DNA of 64,000 nucleotides from Scilla litardierei (lineage: Eukaryota > Streptophyta > Magnoliopsida > Asparagales > Asparagaceae). The translations under genes were made by a program, and so were the position numbers. Below the pieces are notes generated by a model. The model worked only from the letters and a program-made list of their open reading frames with translations, ran no database searches and was not told the DNA's origin. Numbering within the stretch: the first letter of the stretch is position 1; each line of letters begins with the position of its first letter. The stretch is from positions 185,047,051 through 185,111,050 of the forward strand of contig CM061138.1 of the NCBI GenBank assembly GCA_030789695.1. Direction: 5' to 3'. Positions 1-11,062 of the stretch are shown here, one piece after another.

Positions 1-1455
1 AGATGTCTATGTTGATATTGTCTTAAATTATGTATTCAAAGCTTTATGCATCAAGTCTGTGGTCCAACTCATGTTCTCAAGATTTACATATGCTCTGTAC
101 CACAATGTGTTGTTATCAAGTCACAAGTCAATTTATTTAATATGCACATCCCGTAACCTAACTAAGTAATATTACCCAGTTCTCTTTATTGCGGGTGTGT
201 GAGGTAATCAGGTTCTTGTTTAAATATATTTTCTTACTTAACAATTTGATTGTAGTTAGGGAAGAGATCTAAATGCCTATTTATAGTTGGAAATTGTTTA
301 AAAGATGGAAATCAAACGATTTCAAGAAAACATAATATGCATGAAAGCATAATTAGCATGTGATCAGATTCACGGTTCTCGGCACTCTAAATAAGTTCGC
401 CAGCCTAAAGGAGTATTTGCCAAACGTTAACTATATGAATAGTATATATCGAAAGCCCTCGTAAATAAGCCAAATAGTACAGTGCAATACAAAACTACAG
501 CTCAAGAGTTCACCCGCAACAAGTCTATGCCCAAGGAAACCCAAAACTACGGAAAAATCAAGCAGGGGAGAAACCCCTTCATTTATTCAGCAGGGGCCCA
601 AGGCCAGTGGAAGCAGAAGGCCAGAAAGAGATTAACGGCAAGGCAGGATGCCGGGCAAGGCAAAAGAAATTAACGGCAGAGTCGGCTTCTCATCAGAGAA
701 GTAACGGCACAACCCAACTGGCAACAAAGGGTTCACAGCGGCCAAATACACCCCGGTGGCCCAACACACCAATCTTTAACCAAAGACAATGAACTAGCCG
801 GGCAATGGCGAGGGCCACCACCTACGATGAAGGGTGCCGAATTAAAGCTTCAAATGGAGAGTTTCCCTCGATTAACAGTGAATCATCACCTCCCATGAAA
901 AACTCCAACAAACCCCACGCACCAATTTACCATAGAATCAAGCTCAACAAGAATGCAGAAATTAACAGAACATGATAAACCAAAGCTTGGAGAGGAGTAT
1001 AATCTACCGTAAGCGTCGATAATCGAAATCCAAAATCAAGCCGAGAAGAGAATCGGAAATTCCCAATGCAATCCTCAATTTGAAACCGTAAGGTTTTGAA
1101 TAAGAGGAAGAAATATCGCATGAATCAAACCCTACGAACAACACAACTTAGGGTTGATATTAGGAGTCGAATTTGAGAGGGATTCGTGAAGGAAGGGGCG
1201 GCAGCTAGGGTTCCGTCGATGAGAAGGAGCGGCGGTTGCTTTTCCATCGGTGGGCTGAGGGCTTGCGGGTTTCTTTTGTTTGGGATTTTTTTTATTTTTT
1301 TTATTTTTTTGAGGGAGAAGAAAAATAATGGGATTAATATTTGGGTTTTTAATTAGAGGGAGTGGGCCGGTTTGGAAGGATGAGGGTTATGGGCCTACAT
1401 GCTTTTTGGTAAAAGAAAAGAAAAATAGTTTAAGATGAAAAGAAGAGGGGAACTG
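1..1455. other. Unassigned flank; possible 5' end of a host gene on the minus strand
   Basis: I recognise no protein family here. The stretch 1,100-1,300 read on the minus strand looks like the start of a plant transcription unit. A purine-rich leader is followed by an ATG near 1,245 and a reading frame of about 40 codons that closes near 1,120. Further codons in other frames could be exons continuing toward position 1. The composition is less AT-rich than the repeats next to it, and the downstream part (600-900) is GC-richer. Without homology or transcript evidence this could equally be old repeat sequence. Confidence 0.2.
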
Positions 1456-1765
1456 CTACGCGCACTCACCGTTTAACTCTCTCGTTCTAATTTTTACTCT
1501 GAATCCATACTAATTAAATATTCTGAACACATACTAATTAAATATTTTTAAGTTTTTGTGGAGCGTACAACCAAAAATATCAAAAATATCCATAAGCCAA
1601 AAAACCTCAAATTGTTATGAAGGTTATCGACTACTGAACTCGCATCCCTGTATTTATAGGAAAACGATTACATAATGGGTGGATACCTTAAACACATGTG
1701 GGCTCCATATGGGCCTACAAAAGCACATTCATAACGTTTCCTCTTATACATCCATTGGTGTAAGC
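1456..1765 (-). repeat. Putative 3' LTR of Copia-1 (decayed)
   Basis: On the minus strand, downstream of the Copia-1 RNase H, there is a TATA-like CCTATAAATACA at 1,661-1,650 inside a short AT-rich segment, as expected for a small copia LTR. The boundaries are not sharp: no clean TG...CA pair or target duplication could be fixed, so both ends are approximate. Confidence 0.35.
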
Positions 1766-2093
1766 ATGATATATGGATACTTCAGGAATCATAAAGCTTG
1801 TCTGATCACGGGAATATGGATACTTCTGGATCCTAAGTTAGGAGGTCTTGCCTCGTTAAAACCGTTAGCTATGGAAAACCTAGTGGAACAAACCAATAAC
1901 TAAGGGAAAAGCGTCCAAGTCTCCTGAACTTCCCCTGATCGGTGGAAATCACTAGGGGTGGATACTTCTGGATCAAGAGTTGATGCGGTTGCTTCGTTAA
2001 AACCTTTGGCTATGGAAAACCCAATAGGAAAAACCAATAACCAAGAGAAGAAGAATATAACACAACATTAACTCCCATTGTTGTGTACAAGCT
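1766..2093 (-). other. Copia-1 3' non-coding region with an internal duplication
   Basis: The segment contains two diverged direct copies of a roughly 70-bp unit (about 1,813-1,905 and 1,958-2,045). Both start with GGATACTTCTGGATC and contain CGTTAAAACC followed by TATGGAAAACC. It lies between the RNase H stop and the putative 3' LTR of the minus-strand copia copy. No coding sequence is seen in it. Confidence 0.45.
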
Positions 2094-2640
2094 TCAGTCT
2101 TGTAAGTCTCTCAACTGTCTCATCCCAATCCCTATTACAAGTTTTCTAAAGGTCCAGCGAGGTAATGCTTTAGTAAATAGATCTGTCAGGTTGTTGTATG
2201 ACTGGATCTGCTGGATGTCGATCTGTTTGTCTTCTTGTAGTTCGTGCGTCCAGAAAAGCTTGGGGGAAATGTTCTTCGTCCTGTCACCTTTGATGTAGCC
2301 ACCTCGTAGTTGAGCTATGCAGGCTGCATTGTCTTCGTACATAGTCGTTGGTTCAAGGTTGCACGTCTTCAAGCCGGTTGTCACCAGGATGTGGTGAATG
2401 ACTGAACGTAGCCAAAAACATTATCTGCTAGCTTCATGGATCGCAATGAATTCGGAGTGGTTGGATGAGGTTGCTGTCGAGGTCTGCTTCACAGACCTCC
2501 ATAAAATGGATGTTCCACTGTAGGTGAATACGAAACCAGTCTGGGACTTTGCGGTGTGGGGATCTGATCTGTATCATGCATATGCAAAACCAACTAAGTT
2601 GGAGGATACACCTTTTTGGTAGTATAGTCCTAGGTCTACT
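2094..2640 (-). pseudogene. Copia-1 Ty1/copia RNase H, C-terminal part (decayed)
   Basis: Read on the minus strand, this is the end of a Ty1/copia polyprotein. A clean frame covers the last 96 residues and includes the RNase H motif EDNAACIAQ and a DLFTKALP tail that is typical of copia pol C-termini. Upstream, the same frame shows SQTGFVF and a SSNHSEFIAIHEAS segment (the usual position of the second catalytic acid), but with in-frame stops, so the copy is dead. It is cut at 2,640 by the SIRE-B insertion. Its upstream part resumes at 39,634, and the frame is continuous once one copy of the 5-bp duplication is discounted. The enzyme would have degraded the RNA strand of the RNA:DNA hybrid. 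Confidence 0.88.
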
Positions 2641-3467
2641 TGTAGTAACCCTGTGCTATGAGGAATAAACACTAGAGTGGGGTGAATAGTGTTTTATAGT
2701 ATTATAAGTAATTTACGCCAAATAAAACCCTAACTAACCAACAAATGCGGAATGAAAGAAGTGAACAACAACCCAAGCAAGAATGCAAAGCTAAAATGCA
2801 ATGTACCCTGGTTCGGTGCCAACCAAGTCTCCCCGACTTGTTACCGGTGCCCTAATCCAGCAACACCCGGATCCTCTTCGGATACTCTGGCAAACCGCTA
2901 GAGATTTTCTTTAGCCCACTTGCGGAAACCCCACAAGTGTAATCGATCTACAATCGATGTCCGTGTATCCCACAACCTGGGAACACGCAAAAAACCTTAG
3001 TCCCACAACTTGGGACTAAGCACACGCTCACAAACCGAGAGTAAAACGAAATCTTGACTCCCACAACTTGGGATCAAGCCAATCCTCTCACCACCGTGAG
3101 TATACAACAATTATGAAGTATAAAGAATGAAATATAAAACTTCTTACCACAAAATCCTATGCCTTGAGAAATACTTACCAATATAGGGCAAGAATGGATT
3201 TTGAGGAAGATAAGATCATCAAACCCTAGCTCCACCAAGATGAGCAGCAATAAATGGCTAGGGAAAAGTAGGTGACTTGGATTCAAGCTCTTAGCTTGAG
3301 AAGCTCACAAAGAAAGTGAATCTCTCTTGAGGAAATTAGTGCTCAAAGAGTGTGAGAGAGATTCTTGTGAGATGAGAGAGCTTAGAAATGAGAATGAATG
3401 GCTCTTCTCTTGAAAGTGAAAATGTCTCTAATATCAGCCTTGAATTATAGGTTTGAAGCACTCAAAC

Positions 3468-3475
3468 TTATATAG
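3468..3475 (-). promoter_or_regulatory. SIRE-B 3' LTR TATA box
   Basis: CTATATAA on the minus strand, immediately downstream of the palindrome array. The same box is present in the other LTR at 38,239-38,246. Confidence 0.7.
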
Positions 3476-3546
3476 AGAAGAGAGAAAACGGTCACAAAAA
3501 TCGTGACATTAAATGCCCCAACGGCTCTATTTCTGAAGCAGTTAAT

Positions 3547-4190
3547 TGATCTAAGAAGGATCACTGACCGATTAGTTTTGCAACTAGTCGGTCGGTGAAC
3601 CTTCTTGGACCGACTAGAATGAAGACAGCGAAGATAGAGAATTGCTGAATAAGAAGAACTAGTCGGTCTAAGAAGAAACATCAACCGACTAGTTTGTCAA
3701 CTAGTCGGTCGGTGAACCTTCTTAGACCGACTAAGAAGCTGACAGCAAAGATAGTGAAATCCAGAAGTCGAAGAACTAGTCGGTCTAAGAAGAAACATCA
3801 ACCGACTAGTTTGACAACTAGTTGGCCGTTGAACCTTCTTGGACCGACTAAGCAGTTGACAGCAAAGAAGTCGAATTTCACTAGGGAAACTAGTCGGTCC
3901 GAGAAGGATTCACAACCGACTAGTTGGACAACTAGTCGGTCGGTGAACCTTCTTGGACCGACTAATTGGACAACAAATAGTCTTGAATTGATTAGGATAA
4001 CTAGTCGGTCTACGAAGGATCTCCAACCGACTAAATCGTCATCTAGTCGGTCGGTGAACCTTCTTGGACCGACTAATTGATCAACAGAGAATGGGCTGAG
4101 ATTAGCAATGATATCTAGTCGGTTCAAGAAGACTTTCCAACCGATTAGATCGTCATCTAGTCGGTTGGTTCTTCTACTTAAACCAACTAA
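3547..4190 (-). promoter_or_regulatory. Palindrome array (CTAGTCGGTC family) in SIRE-B U3
   Basis: The array has about six units. Each unit has an inner hairpin with arms close to ACCGACTAGTT and AACTAGTCGGT around a 4-nt loop, flanked by outer inverted arms (TCGGTC and GACCGA). The paired outer spacers contain AAGAAG and CTTCTT, which extends the dyad. In element sense the array ends about 70 bp upstream of the TATA box. The same module recurs in SIRE-A and in Gypsy-1. It is inferred to be a cis-regulatory cluster; no binding factor is known to me. Confidence 0.75.
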
Positions 4191-4860
4191 GATGAATACG
4201 AAGCCGAGAAAAGAGGCGATAAGCTTCGGGAAAGTTTCTAATGGCTTCTAAGGCAATCCTAGAGATAAGATATGATAGAAATGAAGATTTCTAGGCAAGT
4301 ACTACTCAAGGCTTAACATTCTACTAAACTGAAGCTAGAAGACATAAAATTAAACACGACAAACCGTCTTCAAAGCTTCAACATGAAGATTCTGAATCAC
4401 TCGACTTCAATAATGCTCCGAGTTTCAATGAAGCTTCAGGCACACGATCACGCGTTCTGAGGAAGTCTTGGATCGTCACTTGAGATGAACAAAGTATTTT
4501 GGCGACGATCTCCATAATTCTTCATGGTCTTGAGTCTTCTAGTTGAATGACTTGAAAATCTCTAACGTCATAGTCTTCGAAGCTTTTGACTCGACCATTC
4601 CTATCTTCTCTTTGGAATGAATATCCATTCATTTGTTGATGTCATTGGCTTGAGGTTTGAGGTAGCCTTTGAGTTCTTCAAGCCAAAGCTTCACCTTTGT
4701 TGATCTACCAAGTCCTCCACTTGAATCAACACGTGTAGTCACTTTTGATCTTCTTGAACATGATTGGTGACTTTATAGCTAACTGCAAACACATGAGTTA
4801 GTCACAATGATTTCTGTTTGATCATCATCAAAATCAAGGTGGAGAGTCCAATACTCAACA

Positions 4861-5270
4861 TTCTCCCCCTTTTTGATGATGACAAACCAAATATAAACAA
4901 AACAAATAATTGTGCATTAAATATACTTACTCTCCCTGCAATGATGCCAATCCAGTTAATATCAATAATCAATAGCATCATTTAGTAGTGAATAGTGTGT
5001 GTATCACAAGAGGTTGTGTACATATCGTATGAATGACCAGAAATAATATGCGTACACAATACAATTCGTAAAGGTGATGCACTTCATAAACATGAGCATG
5101 ATTACCAATATATATATATATAATGTAATCAATATAAACCAAGGTAATCACCAATGCTCCCCCTGAATCATATACATGAACGATCATACATAAATACTAT
5201 ATGATTCAAGTTATTATTTAACACTCAACAATTAATATGTACATCCTTTGTTTATTTCTCTCCCCCTTTG
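4861..5270 (-). other. SIRE-B polypurine tract and upstream PPT-like series
   Basis: The tract AAAAAGGGGGAGAA (minus strand, 4,874-4,861) touches the 3' LTR and would prime plus-strand DNA. Three further G4-5-type purine runs lie upstream in element sense, near 4,935, 5,160 and 5,265. The 5,265 copy shares its flank (GGATAATGCCAAAGGGGGAG) with the matching site in SIRE-A, so the series is conserved between the two subfamilies. Confidence 0.8.
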
Positions 5271-6343
5271 GCATTATCCAAAAGGCATGTGGGAAAAGAA
5301 ACAACAAAAGCAAGAATAGAGTGGAAAAGTAAAAGGTATATCTAATGTAAACTAGATAAGCTACCAATTTAAAACAAGATATCAAAATAAAGATATCAAT
5401 TGCAAGAGCACATATCCAACAACAACTCAAATACCCTCAATTATCACAAGAAGATAAGCAATAAGCATATGTGATAAAAGATTACAATAGATACTAATTG
5501 TAAAGAGTAGTGTGAGCAGTGTTAGAAATGTAACAATGCAAAAATCATGACATCACTTGTGAAAGAATAACAAGTGATCAAATAGTGTCCAGTACAAACT
5601 TAATTATCACACAATTTATAACATTAAGCATAATGTGATAGACTGTCCTTAAGCAATGAGCATGACATATTACATGGACACGACTAAATACATAATGGTG
5701 GAATCAAAAGCATCACAATGACATAAATCAACAATTTTAGCAAATTGAGTGTATGGAAAACAATTCTATGTTTTCATACAAACAAAGCTATCAAATCAAC
5801 ATAATCGTCGAGCGATGAAGTAAATATCAGATACCAATTGTGGAAATATCATTTATAAACCGAGATATAAGTCAAACATAAAAATGCAATGATAAACATG
5901 GAATACCAAACATGACTATGGAAATGTTTAATCATGCGTACAAAGTTATGTTATGAAATAATAACATAAATTAAGTATAATGGCCTGAGAAACCAATTGT
6001 AGACATACCAAATCTAAGTGAAGTGTGCGATGTGGGCATACACAAATATCTATATCATGCAAAAGTGTTATGCCAAAATAGAGATAGTAACATCATAAAA
6101 CGTATGGCATACACAATTTTAGCACACTAGGATACTAATTGAAACAATGTTCAAAAGAACCGTATATAGTACTAGCATGCATTCCAGAATAGATACTCAC
6201 ATAAAGAGTCAAAGATAAACATGAAATGCCATGAGCATGAAAAAATGATATCCAATATAAATAGTCTACCAATTGTAACGATGATACCAATTGTAGTCTA
6301 ACAAGATATGCAAATCAGGCAAATAATGTCAAGATCATGACAT
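5271..6343 (-). other. SIRE-B AT-rich non-coding interior (3' part)
   Basis: There are no convincing reading frames. The sequence is AT-rich with repeated short motifs, notably TACCAATTGT (5,831, 6,267 and 6,285 areas). One copy at 6,283-6,297 matches 15 bp of the element's own LTR/primer-site junction. The TSD GACAT of SIRE-A occupies 6,339-6,343. Confidence 0.6.
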
Positions 6344-6767
6344 TGTTGAATATTGGACTCCCCGGATTTGGTTTTGATGATGAGCAAACATAAATAATCC
6401 ATGAACTAACAATTTGTGAGCGCAGTTTTGGAGATCGTCGCCAAATTCACGAGAATATTCAAAGCGACATCTCAACACTTCCCAAAGCTCATATTCATGC
6501 CTAAAGCTTCGTTGAAGCTATTGCGACGCTTTGGAAGATATGAAGATTCAATCGAAGCTCTCAAAGACCGTTTATTAAGGTTTTATTTATAGTCTTTTGG
6601 CTTCGATATATAGAATGTTAAGCCTTGAGTATATCTTACGTTTCTATCTTCATTTCGCTCATTTCGTAGCTCTAGGATCCTTGCACAAGTTCATTCTAAC
6701 TTCCTCGAAGCGTCGCGCTTCGATTCGGACTTTGTTGTGCATGTTAGTTGGTACAAGAACAAGTACT

Positions 6768-7282
6768 GACCGACTAGATGGTGATCTAGTCGGTCGGCAA
6801 CTGTTCTTGGACCGACTAGTTTGATTCCTTAATTTCTTGGACTTTACTGTTTACAGTTAGTCGGTCTACGTTGACTCTCCGACCGACTAGTTTGTGAACT
6901 AGTCGGTCAGTGATGCTTCGTTGACCGACTAGTTGTGACTTACTGTTCACTCTAAATTTCTCCTGAGCTACTATTTACCGTTAGTCGGTCTAAGAACGTT
7001 TGATGACCGACTAGTTGACAATCTAGTCGGTCAACTTTTGTTCTTGGACCGACTAAGTCACTTTGCATTCAGACTAAGTTATTTTGCCTCTTAGTCGGTC
7101 TACGTTCATTGACTGACCGACTAGTTGTGAAACTAGTCGGTCAGACAGTCTTCTTGGACCGACTAGATTTCTAGGTCTGAAATTCTATCTCTTCTCAGAT
7201 CTACTCTTAGTCGGTCCACGTTGTTTGACTGACCGACTAGTTGATGAACTAGTCGGTCAGTGATTGTTCTTTGACCGACTAA
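6768..7282 (+). promoter_or_regulatory. Palindrome array in SIRE-A 5' LTR U3
   Basis: Five units at roughly 100-bp spacing. The inner hairpins have arms such as GACCGACTAGTT and AACTAGTCGGTC with 4-nt loops (TGTG, GTGA, GATG), or 10-bp arms with longer loops. Outer arms AGTCGGTC and GACCGACT flank each unit, making a dyad of about 75 bp that can fold in more than one way. In the third unit the outer spacers also pair (AAGAAC with GTTCTT). The array ends 55 bp before the TATA box. Confidence 0.8.
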
Positions 7283-7336
7283 TTCTCACAGATTTCTATC
7301 CGTTGGAGAATGACCTAACTTGTTTTTATGGGACCC

Positions 7337-7344
7337 TATAAATA
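7337..7344 (+). promoter_or_regulatory. SIRE-A 5' LTR TATA box
   Basis: TATAAATA in the context GACCC...CGAACC, conserved in the 3' LTR (20,577-20,584) and the solo LTR (30,587-30,594). It is placed as expected for the U3/R boundary promoter. Confidence 0.8.
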
Positions 7345-8085
7345 CGAACCTAGGTCATTTTCATCTAGGTTAGAGCTGCCATTAAGAGATTCATTGAGTT
7401 CTAAAGAGATAGCTATTCTCCCTCAAATCTAAAGCTCTCTTCCTCACAAGAAACCCATTCTCTCTCATTTCTAGATCTAGAGAGAAGCTTGTTCTTGGTG
7501 AGCTTTTCAAGCTATTGCTTGATCCTAGTCTCCAACTCTTCCCTAGGCACCCATTGCTGCTCATTTCCTTGGTGCTAGGGCTTGGTGACTTCATCTTCCT
7601 CAAATCCTTCATTCCACCTATTGGGTAAGAAAAACTCAAGGTATAGGATTTTGTGGTAAGAGCATTTATTTCATCTAAACTCTTTTATATTGCTTATTGG
7701 CTCTCTCGGTTGTGAGAGAAGTTTGTGATCCCGGGTTGTGGGATTCACTTTGCCATTGCATGTATGATTTGATCTTTTGAAGGTTTTTCACAAGATATTC
7801 ATAGTGGAAATCTTGAGTTAGGGTTTCTAACTCAAGTATCCGGAAGGGATCCGGGTGGTTGGGACGTAGGATCACCGGGAACAAGTCGGGGAGACTTGGG
7901 TGGATCCGAACCCATTAACATCGTTTGTTTGCATTGTCAATTTTATTGTTGTCATTCAATTTAAGCTTCCGCAAATTGATTTGGTAGTTGTTTGCAATTT
8001 AATTTGGAATTATACTCCTTATTATTTTAAAGTACTATTCACCCCCCCTCTAGTACTTGTGCAGTAGCTGGTAGGGCATTACATT

Positions 8086-8097
8086 TGGTATCAGAGC
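8086..8097 (+). other. SIRE-A primer-binding site (initiator Met tRNA)
   Basis: TGGTATCAGAGC lies 2 nt after the 5' LTR. This is the standard plant copia site complementary to the 3' end of initiator methionine tRNA, where minus-strand cDNA starts. Confidence 0.95.
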
Positions 8098-8110
8098 CAG
8101 ATACTCAGCT

Positions 8111-9867
8111 ATGTCTGCCAACGACAACAAGACCGTGCCTCCACCTTCCAACTATGACACCTTCAGGAACCGTGAAGGAGCGTCATCGGTAATGGAAGGA
8201 CATTCCTCTACGAGGCCTCCATTCTTCAACGGTACCAACTACGGGTACTGGAAGTGCCGGATGGAGACTTTCCTCCGGAGTGCATCCTTATGGAGGACTA
8301 CAATGAAGGAATACATCGAACCCAAAGAAGAAGACTTTGAGAAATGGACTACCGCGGAGGTCGCCGCGGAGGTAAGCAATGCCAAGGCAATGAACGCATT
8401 GCAATGTGCATTGGAGCCCGAGGATTTCAATAAGATATGCACATGTAAGAGTGCATATCAAATTTGGAACTCCCTCCTCATTCTTCATGAAGGGACGAGT
8501 CGGGTAAGAGACTCTAAACTCGTAGTCGTAAACAAAGATTACGAAATGTTTCATATGCAACAGGGCGAGAAGATGAAAGAATATTACGCTCGCTTCGTTG
8601 ACATAATAAACGAGTTAGAGGCCCTCGGCAAGTCCTACACTCAAAAGGAGAAGTGCTCAAAGATTATTGAAGGACTTCCCTCTTCTTAGGAAAAACGTAC
8701 CTTCGCCATCGAGGAAGGTAATGACATGAATAAATATACCGTTGTTCAACTAATGGGTACTTTGATGTCATACGAGGTACGCAAAGATAGCAAGGTGAAG
8801 TTACAAGAAAAGATGAAGTCCTACTTGAACCTAGATGCGCCTAAGAAAAAGGCGATTGCATTCAAGGCGGCTTCATCCACCTCTACCGATGATGAGGACT
8901 CGGAAGAAGAAATGGACATGGAATCCATTGCACTCATGGCAAATAAGTTCAATCGCTTCTTCCGAAAGGATAACTTCAAACAAAAATCTAAGTTTACTTC
9001 TACTAACGCCTCTCCACCTTTGTGTTTTAAATGCAATAAGCCGGGACACATCAAAGCGGATTGTCCTCAAAACAAGCAAAAGGAGAAGTGGAAGGCGCCG
9101 AAGTTCGACAAGTCAAAGAAGTACAAAAAGGGGTACAAAAAGGGACTTGTCGGAACTACATTCACCGACTCCGAGGATTCCTCAAGCGGAGAGTCGGATG
9201 ATGAGAAAGTGGAGCAAGCGCACATGTGTTTCATGGCGAGAGAGGAGCACAATCAAGGATCCTCCTCTTCCGATGATAGCGACGACGAAGGCGATGAGGT
9301 AACGATGGATGATCTTAGGGATGCTAACTCTCACTTATGGTCTAAATATACAAAATTAGTAAATCGATATACTAAAGTAAAAGATGACCTAGCTAGCATT
9401 CAAACCTCGCCTAAGACTATCATCACCAACAACGACACCGTTGTTGAAGAGTTAAGAAATGAGATTGTTAATCTCAAATCTAAACTTGAACATGTTAGCA
9501 TAGATGATCCGGAAGAACATAGGATAGCGGATTTAACTTCTCAAAACTCGACTTTGAGTATTGAGAACGAGAATCTTAAATCTCGTGTTTTTCTGCTCAC
9601 ATCGCAAGTGTCCAATTTGGATACTTCTATGCGTTCTCTCAAAGAGAAATATGAGAACACATTAGGCCGAATCACTAGATTCAACAAGGGTAAGGACCAT
9701 TTGGATAAAATCCTAAGTGACTTACTTCCGGCCAATCACCACATTGGTTTGGGGTACACGATGGGATGTCCATCCAAAGCGGCCACTACTTTTGTTAGGC
9801 CAACTTCCGGTGACTCTACGAGTGGTAGTAAACACTCTATTGGTAGTTCATCTACCAATGGTGCTTC
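8111..9867 (+). pseudogene. SIRE-A gag, N-terminal and central part (one nonsense codon, then split by solo LTR C1)
   Basis: Structural capsid/nucleocapsid protein of a copia element, starting at ATG 8,111, 14 nt after the primer site. The first 192 codons include the copia gag core (FNGTNYGYWK...; a YARFVDIINELEALG segment). A TAG at 8,687 interrupts the frame, and it resumes in the same frame. Downstream are a CCHC knuckle (CFKCNKPGHIKADC, about 9,022-9,063), a lysine-rich stretch, an acidic Ser/Asp/Glu tract and a long coiled-coil-like heptad region (about 9,430-9,720). The TAG fits a G-to-A change of a TGG codon. The frame then runs into C1 and ends at 9,892, so the last residues there are not gag. 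The remainder of gag is at 12,370-12,858, in the same frame once C1 and one TSD copy are subtracted. Confidence 0.9.
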
Positions 9868-10506
9868 TGTTGGGAGATTGGCGGTCCCTTAGGGCACAAA
9901 ATTTCTAGTCCCGTCCTAAGTCGGACGGAACATAGACAGAAAAAGATAGCAGCGGAAGAAAAACCATGTCAACTAATTAACATGCAGTTAAAACTATTTT
10001 TAACTTAGCCCTACGGTCCAAGACCCTATGCCAAGATCTATGCCGACTTGGGATGGATCTGACCATCCCAAGAAGGATCTAGCCTACTGCGATTAAACTA
10101 AACTAATGCTAATAAACTACTTTGACCACATACCCGGAATCTCAGCCCTGGAGCAGGCGAGATGTTCCGCACCGTCTTCCGAGCTGCTCTCGTCCCACGC
10201 CGAGCCGCTCCTTGAACCGCTCCCCGAACCGCTCCTCGAACCGCTCCGCATCCCGAGGCGATCAATCCCCGTGCCGCCGAGCCAACCCACCGCCGAAGAA
10301 AGTTTCACGCGAGTGAAACCTCCGCCAAGATTTCAGATCCAGAATCCGAACTCCTTTGTGGCTTTGCTAGAGCCCGCAGGAGTAAGGCAGAAATTTAGGG
10401 AGAAGAGAAATATTAATTTTAAGCTCAGATCCGAGCGTGCTCCAACATTTACGAGAGTCGCTCAGATCTAGAGCTTGGGACGAGTTTTGAGAAAGGGGGG
10501 AGACCC

Positions 10507-10519
10507 CTATTTATATAGG
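10507..10519 (-). promoter_or_regulatory. C1 TATA box
   Basis: CCTATATAAATAG on the minus strand. The C2 copy has a matching TATATAAATA at 41,898-41,907. Confidence 0.7.
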
Positions 10520-10875
10520 CGGCGGACTCTCCCCTTTTCTCAAAATCCGATGTGGGACTAAATGATGAGTTAATTAAAATCAAGTTAGTTTGCACTTCAC
10601 AAAGTGCAAACTTCCGTGAATTTTAACTCACTCACCGTTGAGCTTCAGGATTGATACAACCTATCAATACGACAAGCGTTCAACGGTGAACGCATAGGAA
10701 AAAACGGTTCGTCAATCGGAGTTCGTTTGATCCTCCAATTGAGTGTCCAAAGATCAGCCCTAGGCTAGTTTTTCACAAAAACTGAGCCGTCATTTGATTC
10801 AGCACACTTAGGGTTCAAAACCCTAGAGGTGGGGCCCATGGGTGGGCCCCACGCATGCCAAAAATGCCCGAGTCG

Positions 10876-11062
10876 CGCCTGGGCAGACCCCAGGTCGCGC
10901 CTGGGCTCGCCCAGCCGCCTGGGCGAGCCCAGGTCCGCGCCTGGGCAGAGCCCAGGCGCTGGGCAGAGCCCAGGCCCGCCTGGGCTCTGCCCAGGCCGAG
11001 CCTGGGCTTAGCCCAGGCAGCGCCTGGGCTAGCCCAGGCAGCCTGTTCTGCCTGGGTCTGGC
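10876..11062 (-). promoter_or_regulatory. GC-rich inverted-repeat tract in C1 U3
   Basis: About 190 bp dominated by alternating CTGGGC and GCCCAG words (for example CGCCTGGGC and GCCCAGGCG), so many overlapping hairpins are possible. It is sharply GC-rich in an AT-rich element and lies upstream of the TATA box in element sense. C2 lacks this tract at the corresponding place and has a different palindrome instead. Confidence 0.7.

Larger units (their letters stand above)
2641..4860 (-). repeat. SIRE-B 3' LTR
   Basis: This 2,220-bp LTR begins (minus sense) TGTTGAGTATTGG and ends in ACTACA. It pairs with 37,406-39,633. On the minus strand it contains, in order, a palindrome array (4,190-3,547), a TATA box (3,475-3,468) and strong splice-donor-like GTAAGTAT near 3,180. 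It is recognisably related to the SIRE-A LTR: similar start, array, TATA and donor region. Confidence 0.93.
6344..8083 (+). repeat. SIRE-A 5' LTR
   Basis: Begins TGTTGAATATTGG and ends GGCATTACA. U3 carries the palindrome array (6,768-7,282) and a TATA box (7,337-7,344). Downstream, GTAAGAAA near 7,625 looks like a splice donor in the leader. The LTR is almost identical to 19,584-21,323 and a few percent diverged from the solo copy at 29,594-31,335. Confidence 0.96.

Noticed and set aside
3694..4127. Repetitive frames open on both strands (SRSVNLLGPTN-type and VDQLVGPRRFTDRL-type peptides)
   Set aside because: They are translations of the palindrome array. The periodic stop-free sequence is a by-product of the repeat.
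6768..7282. CRISPR-like array of regularly spaced repeats
   Set aside because: The repeats are palindromes in alternating orientation, the spacers are themselves partly complementary, and the setting is a plant LTR promoter.
7391..7639. 82-codon minus-strand frame present in all three SIRE-A-family LTRs (also 20,631 and 30,641)
   Set aside because: Antisense to the LTR transcript, and its repetition only reflects the LTR copies; no domain.
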